The notes beneath the pieces were generated by a model. It was not told where the DNA came from, made no database searches, and saw only the letters and a list, made by a program, of their open reading frames with translations. A DNA stretch of 64,000 bases. Origin: Strigamia acuminata. Lineage: Eukaryota; Arthropoda; Chilopoda; Geophilomorpha; Linotaeniidae. Numbering within the stretch: the stretch's first letter is position 1; every line of letters starts with the position of its first letter. Both the position numbers and the translations under genes were made by a program. This document shows positions 11,216 through 19,262 of this stretch, piece after piece. Location: contig OX442314.1 in NCBI GenBank assembly GCA_949358305.1, forward strand, positions 9,045,060-9,109,059, read 5' to 3'.

Positions 11216-12070
11216 TCATCTTCTTTGGATATTTTTTTTACTCCGTTTGGCGTCTTGCGCGCGCGCTTGTTTGCTCCCTTCTCCCTTCTCCGCCTCGAAT
11301 TTCGTCCCCGGTCGGTCGTTTTCACCCGACACCCAAAAGTCCAATCCCGACGAACGGATCCACGAATTCCGTCGTGAAATCGCGAACACGTCGTCAACGC
11401 ACAGGCCACGCGCGTATCACGAGGAACAAATAAATAAACAATTAAATGGGTGTTTTTGCACAATTATTTGAAATAAACACGCTTTATAGGTGTGTCTGTC
11501 TGTGGGCTTATTTTGGAACAAGTTGTTGGGGCTGCCGACACTCGTCGGTGCCAGCTGCCCCGCATTCACCGTAGGTGAGGCGCTCGTTGCCGCAATGGTC
11601 GCCGCAATGGTCGCCGGAATGTTCGTGGTGGAGCAGAACACCCGTGGGTGGGAAATACCGTTTCAAATCGATTCAGGAAATTTCGACCGAAACCCTCGGA
11701 TCTCCATGATGGCTCGAAGCGAACGAATTCAAAGTGTATGCAAACTCGTCGAACGCGATTATACAAACTCGCATCGTCTACGATGGTGCAACGTGTACTG
11801 CGAGTTGAAATTAAAATGGTAAACCGATCGGGGCGTTCGCGATCTTCGACTCAGACGGCACCCAATTCGATAATCTAATTAATCGTTGGGGCACTCGTCG
11901 TGGAATTAGTTCCACTGTCGATAAATCGATTTATATATTTCAAGGACTTTTATTCAACTCCGCTCGAGCGTTTGTGCGCAGGACTTTGTACCTGGTCACG
12001 TGGCCTGTAATGTAATTTCCCAGAACCGCCACGCCACCCGACGTAAGCCGTGCCCTTCGATGGACGCCAA
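11215..12070 (+). repeat. Dispersed non-coding repeat, copy e
   Basis: It opens with the GCGCGCGC/CTCCCTTCTCC segment shared with copies b and c, has the TTTTGGAACAAGTTGTTGGG module near 11,512, and from about 11,650 is a near-duplicate of copy d. No coding frame is supported. The sequence from 12,070 to 12,300 has no recognisable feature except weak similarity to copy a near 4920. Confidence 0.6.
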
Positions 12071-12305
12071 AGTGTCCATTCGATGCGGATTTTTGCGTTT
12101 CCCGCGTAAAAGGTGTCCTATAAATTCCGAAACCAAGTTAATCTTGATTTACTTGTCTACGTGGATCTCCCCATATATTTGTTTTCCAATTTCAATGTGG
12201 GAAAGTTTGTCGGTTGCAATTTTTCTCGCGCGCACGGCAATCACGAAAAAATCTCCGACGGTAACGCACTCTGACGGTAATTGTTTTAAATTAAAAAAAA
12301 AAAAA

Positions 12306-12334
12306 TTAGATAGATAGATAGATAGATAGATAGG
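12306..12334. repeat. (GATA)n microsatellite
   Basis: About seven tandem TAGA/GATA units directly follow an A/T-rich run. Confidence 0.9.
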
Positions 12335-12444
12335 ATAAAAATTAAAACAAAATAAAGAAGGGTTGAATTTCTCGGACCATCATCATTGTCGCCCAGCAGT
12401 CAGTCAGTCTCTTTCTTTCCTTTTTTCTGCACAAAGCAAACGTA

Positions 12445-12522
12445 AGATCGCGGAAGCGAGACTCGAACCCAGAGTCCACGGCTCCATGCGGCAGGTAGTC
12501 CTGCCCACTCGACCACTCTGGG
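12445..12522 (-). other. tRNA-like sequence with A and B boxes (SINE head or tRNA pseudogene)
   Basis: On the minus strand TGGTCGAGTGG (12,514-12,504) fits the Pol III A box, and GGTTCGAGTCT (12,469-12,459) fits the B box with one mismatch at its last base. The 34-bp gap is right for a tRNA. The acceptor stem does not pair, the anticodon arm is poor, and an alternative pairing of CCCAGAG with CTCTGGG exists. A functional tRNA is therefore unlikely, while a tRNA-derived SINE head or decayed tRNA fits. Confidence 0.4.
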
Positions 12523-12835
12523 TCGATTATAAATTGTGCTAAAATATAGAAAAGAAGAGAAACAGATAAATAAATAAAATAAATAAAATAAAGACGTATA
12601 TTTAATCACCCGATGAGATGTTTTTTTTACAATGAGAAACAAAATATACGCAATATAAACAAACAATACGAGACAATGAGATGGGGATTGTTGTTTTTAT
12701 CCCATAAGAGTTGTGTCACATCTTTGACAATTGAAAAAAAAAAAAAATAAATGAATAAATAAAATTAAAAACAAAAACAAAAACTAAATCAATCAAACAA
12801 ACAAACAAACGAGAGTGGGAATAAACCGTCTCCTC

Positions 12836-13429
12836 TTATAATTCCATCGAAAGATCGGAACCACCAATTGCCTCTTCAGCGCCTTCGTCATCATCATCGT
12901 CGTCAACGACATCCTCTATCCAACCCATCGTTCCCTCCATCGCCTTCCACCATTTTTCCTCTGCTTCTTCAAATGTTTTCTCAAATTCCTCCATCGTCGC
13001 CTTCACCATTTTCTTGAGTCTTTGTTCCGTCCTGTCTATCAACTCCTCAATTCTCTCCTCTAGTCCCTCCATCATTTTTTCGACCCTTTCCTCCGTCGCC
13101 GCCATTGTCGTCTCCTGGACCTTCGTCTGTCTTCGACCGAGCGACTGGAGAAAGAGAGAAAAGAACGAATAAAAATAAAAAAAAAAATAAAAAAAAAAAA
13201 AGGTCAAATAAAAAAGACAAAAGAGTAAATATCGGAATGGGACACATACCCCCTTGATCTTCGTGGGATCATTAGTTTTTCGCTCGCGTGCATCATGCAC
13301 GGAACTACTGGCGGCGCTCAAGTTTGGCGTGTGGCTCCACGCCTCCATGAAGTCGATGCGTTCCAAAAGGACGACGGGTGACAGGTGCGACTTTGTGGAC
13401 GGCTTTTCTCCTCTCTTTCCTTTTTCCAT
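12836..13429 (-). CDS. Coiled-coil protein with Asp-rich acidic tail, two exons, function unknown
   Basis: Exon 1 is 13,429-13,250 (60 codons) and exon 2 is 13,144-12,836 (102 codons plus TAA). The intron (13,145-13,249) has donor GGG|GTATGT and acceptor TTTCTCCAG. The 162-residue product has a basic N-terminus (MEKGKRGEK), then about 70 residues of charged heptad-like helix containing EERVEKMMEGLEERIEEL, then an acidic tail with six consecutive Asp. Organisation, including the exon boundary just before the coiled coil, parallels the gene at 7302-7984. The intron is 105 nt, a multiple of three, and free of in-frame stops; its retention would insert a very hydrophobic Phe-rich segment. The acidic tail and coiled coil give no specific function. 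A likely 5'UTR acceptor lies a few bases upstream of the ATG. Confidence 0.55.
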   Translation of the reverse strand: MEKGKRGEKPSTKSHLSPVVLLERIDFMEAWSHTPNLSAASSSVHDARERKTNDPTKIKGVCVPFRYLLFCLFYLTFFFFYFFFYFYSFFSLFLQSLGRRQTKVQETTMAATEERVEKMMEGLEERIEELIDRTEQRLKKMVKATMEEFEKTFEEAEEKWWKAMEGTMGWIEDVVDDDDDDEGAEEAIGGSDLSMEL

Positions 13430-13605
13430 ATTTTCTTCGATGTGAAAAAAAAGATAAAAATTAAAATCGCAACAAAAAGAACCAAAACGTGGGACGTCGA
13501 ATAAAACATCCGCGCACATATTGTTCGCGCAAGTCTACGCGCGTACATGTACGTGTTGGACGTGGTACATTTGATGCCTACCGCGGAACAATGCGAGAAA
13601 ACACG

Positions 13606-13719
13606 AGAAAATACGAAGTTCTCGTATTTTCTCGGTTTTACTTCCATTTGGTTAATTCTTACCTTTGGTTTCAATACAATTTATCTTATTTCAGAAGTCT
13701 GCGAGACACATATAAAAAG

Positions 13720-13750
<31 letters not shown>

Positions 13751-13950
13751 GTTTATTTCTAATTAAATGAGAAAAATCTTATATATAGGCTTAACCCACC
13801 ATGCAATAAGAAACAGACGAAAAAATCTTCTTTTTATTCGTGTCTTGTAGTTTTCTGAAATGAGATAAATTGCATTGAAACGTAACATAAGAATTAATCA
13901 AATGAAAGCAAAACCGAGAAAAAGTGAGAATCTTGTATTTTCTCGTTGTA
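13606..13950. repeat. Inverted repeat (hairpin, MITE-like) around a T run
   Basis: The arm at about 13,615-13,735 (TATTTTCTCGGTTTTACTTC ... AAAAAGAAGATTTTTT) is matched in reverse complement by about 13,812-13,935 (AAAAAATCTTCTTTTTATTC ... AAAACCGAGAAAAAGTGAG). Arms are roughly 115-120 bp at an estimated 80-85% identity, around a spacer holding a long T run. There is no coding capacity; it would transcribe into a long hairpin. A target duplication could not be established. Confidence 0.65.
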
Positions 13951-14264
13951 CGACAAAGTCGGTTCGCGTTACACGAGTTTTTCAAAGTACCGTGGCCCTG
14001 GTACACGATACCGTCTCGGTTTTAAAACGGCACCGCGGTCCCGACGCTCACCTGCCGCAAAAAGCAATGCAGTCCAGGGCCGCGAACCGCGTGTAAAAAC
14101 GCCAACTGACGAGTGTTTACCGGGAAAATGGTTAATTTACCTCTAATCGTTCCACTTGTTCACTTGTTCACGACACGGGGTCCACACTACTGATGGCGAG
14201 CGCGCGAGTGATTCGACGCGGCATCTGGCGACAACCATGGAATCCCGCGCGTGATGCGACGTTG

Positions 14265-14495
14265 TTTGTTTATTTTTGTCTATTTTATTTATTTATTTGT
14301 TTATTTATATATTTATGTTTATTTGTTTATTCATCTATTTGTTTCACGATGCTTTCAAATTTTTATTTTTTTGTAACTCCGCTCACCAAGCAGCGTCGTT
14401 ATCGAAATCCGCCATACCTGACCGCTGATTCCGCGCCGCCACGTGCTTCGCTGCTGAGCAAGTTGAAAGTATTTATGCCGTTTATCTATTTATCA

Positions 14496-14528
<33 letters not shown>

Positions 14529-14530
14529 CC
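14265..14530. repeat. (TTTA)n and (TATC)n simple repeats
   Basis: TTTA-type repeats occupy about 14,268-14,345 and a TATC tract about 14,494-14,530. They lie in the presumed upstream region or 5'UTR intron of the gene starting at 14,792. Confidence 0.8.
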
Positions 14531-14791
14531 AATCAACCAATTGACAACGACAACAATTGTTTCAACAATCCGACCATTCGTCCGCTTGTGTCTAAACGAG
14601 TGGAAGCGTGGAGAGGCGCGGAATTCGTCGCCATATTCTCGCTTGCCAGAAATGAAAAGAGAATAATTCGGTTTATCATTGTTTGATTGATCTGTGGTTT
14701 TATTCACCTTCCTTTCCTTTTCATTGATTGTGTTTTGCTGTTCAATTCTCGTTTGTATTTAATTTACGGTAATCTAATTTTTACATTTCAG

Positions 14792-15670
14792 ATGGAGAAC
14801 GGAAAGAACGTCATCTGGGGTGAAGTGCGCCCGGGCACGAGGTGAGAGTGGTTGGTCGATCGATTGGTTTTATTTATTCGACACATTTTATTTTATTTCA
14901 TTTTATTTTTATTTTATTTTTAAGGGGCCCATCGCGATTGTCGTTTGGGAAAAAGAACGTGAATAACCCCATCATTTGGGGTGAAATGCGCCCGGGCACG
15001 AGGTGAGAGTGGTTGGTCGATCGATTGGTTTTATTTATTCGACACATTTTATTTTATTTCATTTTATTTTTATTTTATTTTTAAGGGGCCCATCGCGATT
15101 GTCGTTTGGGAAAAAGAACGTGAATAACCCCATCATTTGGGGTGAAATGCGCCCGGGCACAAGGTGAGAGTGATTGGTCGATCGATTGGTTTTATTTATT
15201 TGACACTTTTTATTTCATTCTATTTTATTTTTATTTTATTTTTAAGGGGTTCGTCGCGATCGCCACCTTCGACGAGGTCGCCGCAGACCATCTATGTGCG
15301 GCCCGGGGAATTTGGTAATAACATATTCTTCGGCCGAGGCGCTATGTGCCAGAGTGAGTAAAGCAATTTATGGTCGATTCGTCGGTCGCGATTTGATTAA
15401 TCATTTTTTTTTTTTTCCATAGTAACTTACCATGGTTGCCACCTATGCGTGCCAATAATTTCCAATGCAACAGGCGCCACGCGCGGGATCGCCCAACACC
15501 ACCGACGCATGGGTGGTCGGATATCCCAAGATCCACCCGAAACTATGTGTTTCAATTCTGCACAACTTGCTACCAGTTTGGTGGTTGCAACCCGTTCGTC
15601 ACCAGTTACCAGTCACCAGTCACCCGCGACCGCCACCAGTTCGTCGCGCTATATCTACCTGTCCAGTTAG
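14792..15670 (+). CDS. Five-exon protein with tandem duplicated 26-residue exon repeat, function unknown
   Basis: Exons are 14,792-14,841, 14,925-15,002, 15,086-15,163, 15,247-15,353 and 15,423-15,670. All donors are GTGAG and acceptors are TTTTTAAG or CCATAG. The first three junctions share phase 2, so exons 2 and 3 (78 nt each) can be duplicated without breaking frame. Exons 2 and 3 each encode a 26-residue repeat containing SRLSFGKKNVNNPIIWGE; exon 1 carries a shorter version with IWGEVRPGTR. The product is 186 residues, basic, with no signal peptide in the visible start. The ATG follows an acceptor (ACATTTCAG) immediately, so a 5'UTR intron is likely, or the true start lies in an upstream exon I cannot find. 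The phase forces the frame used in exon 5. An AATAAA lies near 15,881. The family is unknown to me. Confidence 0.6.
14842..15246 (+). repeat. 161-bp exon-plus-intron tandem duplication
   Basis: The unit is an 83-bp intron plus a 78-bp exon. Introns 1 and 2 (14,842-14,924 and 15,003-15,085) look identical; intron 3 (15,164-15,246) is the same length with a few changes. Exons 2 and 3 differ only at the second-last codon (ACG versus ACA). Identity of intron as well as exon shows a recent duplication rather than selection on protein alone. Confidence 0.9.
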
Positions 15671-15699
15671 TTAATTAATTATTCTTTTTATCATTCTTT

Positions 15700-15772
15700 T
15701 TTTTTTTTTTGTTTGTTTGTTTGTTTGTTTGTTTGTTTGTTTGTTTGTTTGTTTGATATATATATATATACA
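15700..15772. repeat. T run, (GTTT)n and (TA)n simple repeats
   Basis: A T run followed by about eleven GTTT units and a short TA tract lies in the 3'UTR of the gene ending at 15,670. Confidence 0.9.
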
Positions 15773-15998
15773 TATATTTTTTTTTCTTCCTCTTAGTGGG
15801 ACATCGTTATCAAACGTAGCGCCATCGGCGTAATTTTTCATTTTTTATTGTATTTTGTTCGTTTGTGGTTATAATTTAAATAAAAATTGAATTTGAGATA
15901 AGTGGCCACGATTGATTGGGTTTATTTGATCGCAAAAAAAAAAAAAATTTAATTCGAATGAATCTATCGGTGTTAAAACGACACGACCGGTTTGTTAG

Positions 15999-16382
15999 TT
16001 AGCCGATTGGTGAACAATTTGCGAAACACGCGCGACACGTGGGGGCGTATTTCTCGGCACCCCCTATCACCACGACGTCTTCTTCGCCCGACGTCCGCTT
16101 CGTGAACGCGGCTTCCCCTCGACACCGGTAGCACGTTGCCTTCAGCTTCACGATGTGCTCTGATTTCGGGAGCAAATCGCAGACTTGACCGAACGGGTTC
16201 AACTTGAAATCCCCATCGAGGGCCGCGATTACCACAGTCTTTCCTTTCTCTGCCATTTCTTGACAGAATTGTACCAAGTCCTCGAAAAACTGGCCCTCGT
16301 CAATCCCGATAATCCCGAAATTTTCGGATTGTCTTCGGGCTTCCGCGAGGTTTTCGACGGCGCGCGCCGCTCTCGATTTCCG
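15999..16382 (-). CDS. TK1: Cytosolic thymidine kinase (TK1 type), C-terminal two thirds, start lost in gap
   Basis: The enzyme phosphorylates thymidine to dTMP in the salvage pathway. The frame is open from the gap edge to TAA at 15,999. In order are GIIGIDEGQFFEDL (catalytic Glu region of the TK1 family), VVIAALDGDF, the lasso region with YRCRGEAAFTKR, CxxC-type zinc ligands before and after it (CYRC and CRAC), and VIGGAEKYAP, which contacts thymidine. The N-terminal P-loop half is missing because it falls in or beyond the N gap at 16,383-16,582. The visible part is intact. It converges with the gene ending at 15,670; a TTTATT near 15,920 is a minus-strand AATAAA, so the two 3' ends nearly abut. 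The C-terminus is short, with no long destruction-box tail. Confidence 0.9.
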   Translation of the reverse strand, partial: RKSRAARAVENLAEARRQSENFGIIGIDEGQFFEDLVQFCQEMAEKGKTVVIAALDGDFKLNPFGQVCDLLPKSEHIVKLKATCYRCRGEAAFTKRTSGEEDVVVIGGAEKYAPTCRACFANCSPIG

Positions 16383-16582
16383 NNNNNNNNNNNNNNNNNN
16401 NNNNNNNNNNNNNNNNNNNNNNNNNNNNNNNNNNNNNNNNNNNNNNNNNNNNNNNNNNNNNNNNNNNNNNNNNNNNNNNNNNNNNNNNNNNNNNNNNNNN
16501 NNNNNNNNNNNNNNNNNNNNNNNNNNNNNNNNNNNNNNNNNNNNNNNNNNNNNNNNNNNNNNNNNNNNNNNNNNNNNNNNNN
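16383..16582. other. Assembly gap (200 N)
   Basis: There are exactly 200 N, a typical placeholder length, so the real size is unknown. The gap removes the 5' part of both the minus-strand thymidine kinase and the plus-strand MYND gene, together with whatever promoter lies between them. Confidence 0.98.
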
Positions 16583-16945
16583 CGGGCGTTGAGTTTGGAG
16601 GTGATCGACGAGCCCGTGGTTGGAATGGATGGAATTCACGTGATTGTACAGGACGGAAATGGGGATGTGGAACGAGTGAATGTTCACAATATCGATCAGA
16701 ATATTTCGGTTCATGATAAGCTGGGTTATGGGTGCAAGATTGCTATTCGTAACCCTTATTTCAAAATTACAACGGATGGGAAGCAAGCGATTCGTGTGGA
16801 TGATGTTGAAAGTGTTGTTTTTGATGCCGGTCCAGATATGAGTCGTTGTCGCTACTGTGGAAAGACCGGTTCAGTATCGAAGTGTGGCAGATGTGACAGA
16901 GCCGCTTACTGCAGTAAACGATGCCAGGCGAATGATTGGAAGATT
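16583..16945 (+). pseudogene. MYND zinc-finger protein fragment, truncated by the repeat array
   Basis: The frame is already open at the gap edge. About 85 residues of globular sequence (VIDEPVVGMDGIHVIVQDG and on) lead into a MYND finger: CRYCGKTG, then CGRCDRAAYCSKRCQANDWK. MYND fingers bind proline-rich partner peptides and normally finish with an H-x3-C pair after the Trp; here the sequence switches at 16,946 to TTAA and the array terminus before that pair, and an unrelated frame then stops at 17,053. The gene is therefore broken within the finger. Which MYND family it belonged to cannot be told without the missing 5' part. It is divergent from thymidine kinase. Confidence 0.75.
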
Positions 16946-16949
16946 TTAA

Positions 16950-17250
16950 CCTTCGGAAGCGAGTGCACCCGCAAAATCCGCACTTTGGGAGTGACTATTC
17001 CTCGGATTCCGGCCGGACCAAACTCTTCCGGAAAATGTCCGGGGGAATGCTGAGAGTGCCGATAGACGACATTCGATTTTATGTCGTGGATTTTTGTGCG
17101 GTTTGCGCCGTGTTTATTATTCGTACGAGATTTGGTATTTTCGCAGGGTTGTTGTCGCGCGAGATTCATCGGGGTAAAGCGAGTTCATCAACGACCTCGC
17201 CGGTGAATGTTGCTAAAAATCTGTGCAAGTGTTGTCAAATATTGCCGTGA
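16950..17250 (+). repeat. R sequence, left terminal copy
   Basis: It is the same sequence, on the opposite strand, as 23,850-24,149, 37,128-37,427 and 47,401-47,701. An open frame running through all four copies contains a Cys/Phe/Ile-rich segment with FCAVCAVFIIRTRF that looks membrane-spanning. Since the copies are nearly identical, the open frame may simply reflect recent copying. Confidence 0.8.
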
Positions 17251-17570
17251 TTCGATGGAATTTTTGTCAGACATTGGGAAATTTTTTTTGACTTGTCCAA
17301 CGCGCCAGTAAATCGAGCGTCCACACGCGCCCACATGCGTGAACAGTGCACTCGCCCTCCGCGCCCCGTCGGCGTAGGCGCCGGCCGTCCCCCCTTTCTC
17401 TCTCTCTCTCTCTCTTCCGCCCGGGAATCGCCCTTCCGCCCGTCACCGAATTTTGTCAATATCTGATAAATTTCCACAGAATTGCAGCGACATTGTACGG
17501 GATATTTCTGCCCGATTTGACGGACTTATGTAAAACATTGCTGAAATTCCGTGGAAATTTATAAAATATT
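17251..17570. repeat. Foldback unit with CT-rich tract
   Basis: It contains the recurring pair ATTTCCACAGAATTGCAGCG ... GCTGAAATTCCGTGGAAATT around a central segment with TTTCTGCCCGATT, forming an imperfect hairpin. The outer parts (AACGCGCCAGTAAATCGAGC and CCCACATGCG) are shared with all other foldback units of the array. A CTCTCT tract lies near 17,395-17,415. Confidence 0.7.
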
Positions 17571-18700
17571 GACAAAGGTTGGTGACCGACCCACGGCGCG
17601 TTGCGGCGCGGTCGGAGCACGCGACCCGATCCCCCCCTCCCCCCGTCCCCAAAAAACCACGCCTCGAGGAACCCCGAGGTTCGGTTTCCGACCGGGTCGC
17701 CTCTTGATCCGACTCGGGGCGCGTCACGGCGCGGTCGGAGGACGGCCCTCGTCCCCAAAAACCACACTCCGGGTCACGTGGTCTCGCACTCGACTTTTTC
17801 AGTTTTCCCGTTTTCGGCCCGTTACGGCCAAGGACCGTAACGGGTCGAAAACGGGCCGCAACGGGTCGAAAACGGCCGCAACGGGTCGAAAACGGCCCGC
17901 ACGGGCCGTTAACGGGCCGCCGACGGTCCCGTCACAATCCCGTAACGGCTCGCACGGGCCGTTAACGGGCCGCCGACGGTCCCGTCACGATCCCGTAACG
18001 GCTCGCACGGGCCGTTAACGGGCCGCCGACGGTTCCGTAACTATCCCGTAACGGCCCGCACGGGCCGTTAACGGGCCGCCGACGGTCCCGTCACGACCCC
18101 GTAACGGCCCGTACGACCTCATGCGGGCCGTTAACGGCCCGTTAACGGCGTAAAACCAAAAACAGGATTCGAGATTAATGTCTATGAATGTTGTACGCGT
18201 TTTCATGTACGTGTTGTCGGTTGTTGATTTTTTCGATTTACACCGTCACGGCCCGTTAACGGCCCGTTAACGGCCCGTTAACGGCCCGTCAACGGCCCGC
18301 ATGGGGTCGTACGGGCCGTTAACGGGCCGCCGACGGTCCCGTCACGATCCCGTAACGGCCCGCACGGGCCGTTAACGGGCCGCCGACGGTCCCGTCACGG
18401 TCCCGTAACGGCCTTCGTTCCCGGACTTCGGCTCGCCGACGGCCCGTGCGACCTCATGCGGGCCGCTAACGGGCCGTCAACGGGCCGTTAACGGGCCGTC
18501 AACGGGCCGTTAACGGCCCGTTTTCGACCCGCTACGGCCCGTCACGGCCTGTTGGCCGTGCGACCCGAAAACGGGAAAACTGAAAGAGTCGAGTGCGAGA
18601 CCACGTGACTCGGAGTGTGGTTTTTGGGGACGAGGGCCGTCCTCCGGCCGCGCCGCGACGCGCCGCGGGTCGGACAAGAAACGACCCGGTCGGAAACCGA
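17571..18700. repeat. Satellite block 1 with inverted GC-rich flanks
   Basis: A left flank with GGACGGCCCTCGTCCCCAAA and CACGTGGTCTCGCACTCGAC leads into 53-bp satellite units (17,820-18,560) and ends in the same flank inverted. The satellite unit is built on CGGGCCGTTAACGGGCC, a palindrome with a GTTAAC core, plus CCGACGGTCCCGTCACGATC. One invariant spacer starts at 18,152. From 18,150 the block is a duplicate of the one at 43,005. Confidence 0.85.
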
Positions 18701-19262
18701 ACCTCAGTGTCCAATCGGGCAGAAATTGTGCGGAAGTTTAACCAAAAATGGCCAAAAGTCGGTGCAAGTTTTGCACGCAACAAACGTCCGATGTGACAGT
18801 GCCCATGCGGATTGGACGTGCATGTGGGCGCGTGTGGGAGCTCGATTTACTGGCGCGTTGGACGAGTTTTAAAAAAATTCTCCAAAATCTGACAAAACTT
18901 GCAACGATTTTTAACGACATTTAATTGATTTCCACAGATTTTAAGAACACTGTTTTACAGAAGCCCGTCCAATCGGGCAGAAATGTCTCGCAAAATATTG
19001 CTGAAATTCCGTGGAAATTTATCAAAAATCGTTGCCAGTTTTGTCAGATTTTGGAGAATTTTTTTAGAACTCGTCCAACGCGCCAGTAAATCACGCGCCC
19101 ACGTGCGTGGACGATGCGCACGTCCAACCCGCCAAGGCTCGCCCCTACGACCGTCGGCGGGAGCCCCGGCCGTCCTCTCTCTCCCTCTCGGCCGCCAATG
19201 CTCGCCCCTCCGCCCGGGACTCGCCCCGCCGCCAGTCACCGACTTTTGGCAATTTCCTTGCA
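18700..19262. repeat. Foldback units between satellite block 1 and U1
   Basis: Partial and complete foldback units with centres near 18,710 and 18,965 are joined to a GGCGGGAGCCCCGGCC/CTCTCTC tract near 19,150-19,200. No gene is present. Confidence 0.75.

Noticed and set aside
12400-12666. 88-codon frame over the tRNA-like sequence
   Set aside because: It is generated by the tRNA-like element and adjacent low-complexity sequence; such frames are common over tRNA-derived repeats.
14925-15163. Neuropeptide precursor (repeated FGKK and W..RPG resembling amidated peptides)
   Set aside because: No signal peptide is visible, RPG is not followed by an amidation and dibasic site, and the repeat boundary follows exon edges. 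Possible only if an upstream exon supplies a signal.
15436-15678. Alternative frame in the last exon with CYQFGGCN, reminiscent of a Kunitz inhibitor
   Set aside because: The phase of the preceding exons forces another frame, the Cys spacing is wrong and the resemblance covers only about ten residues.
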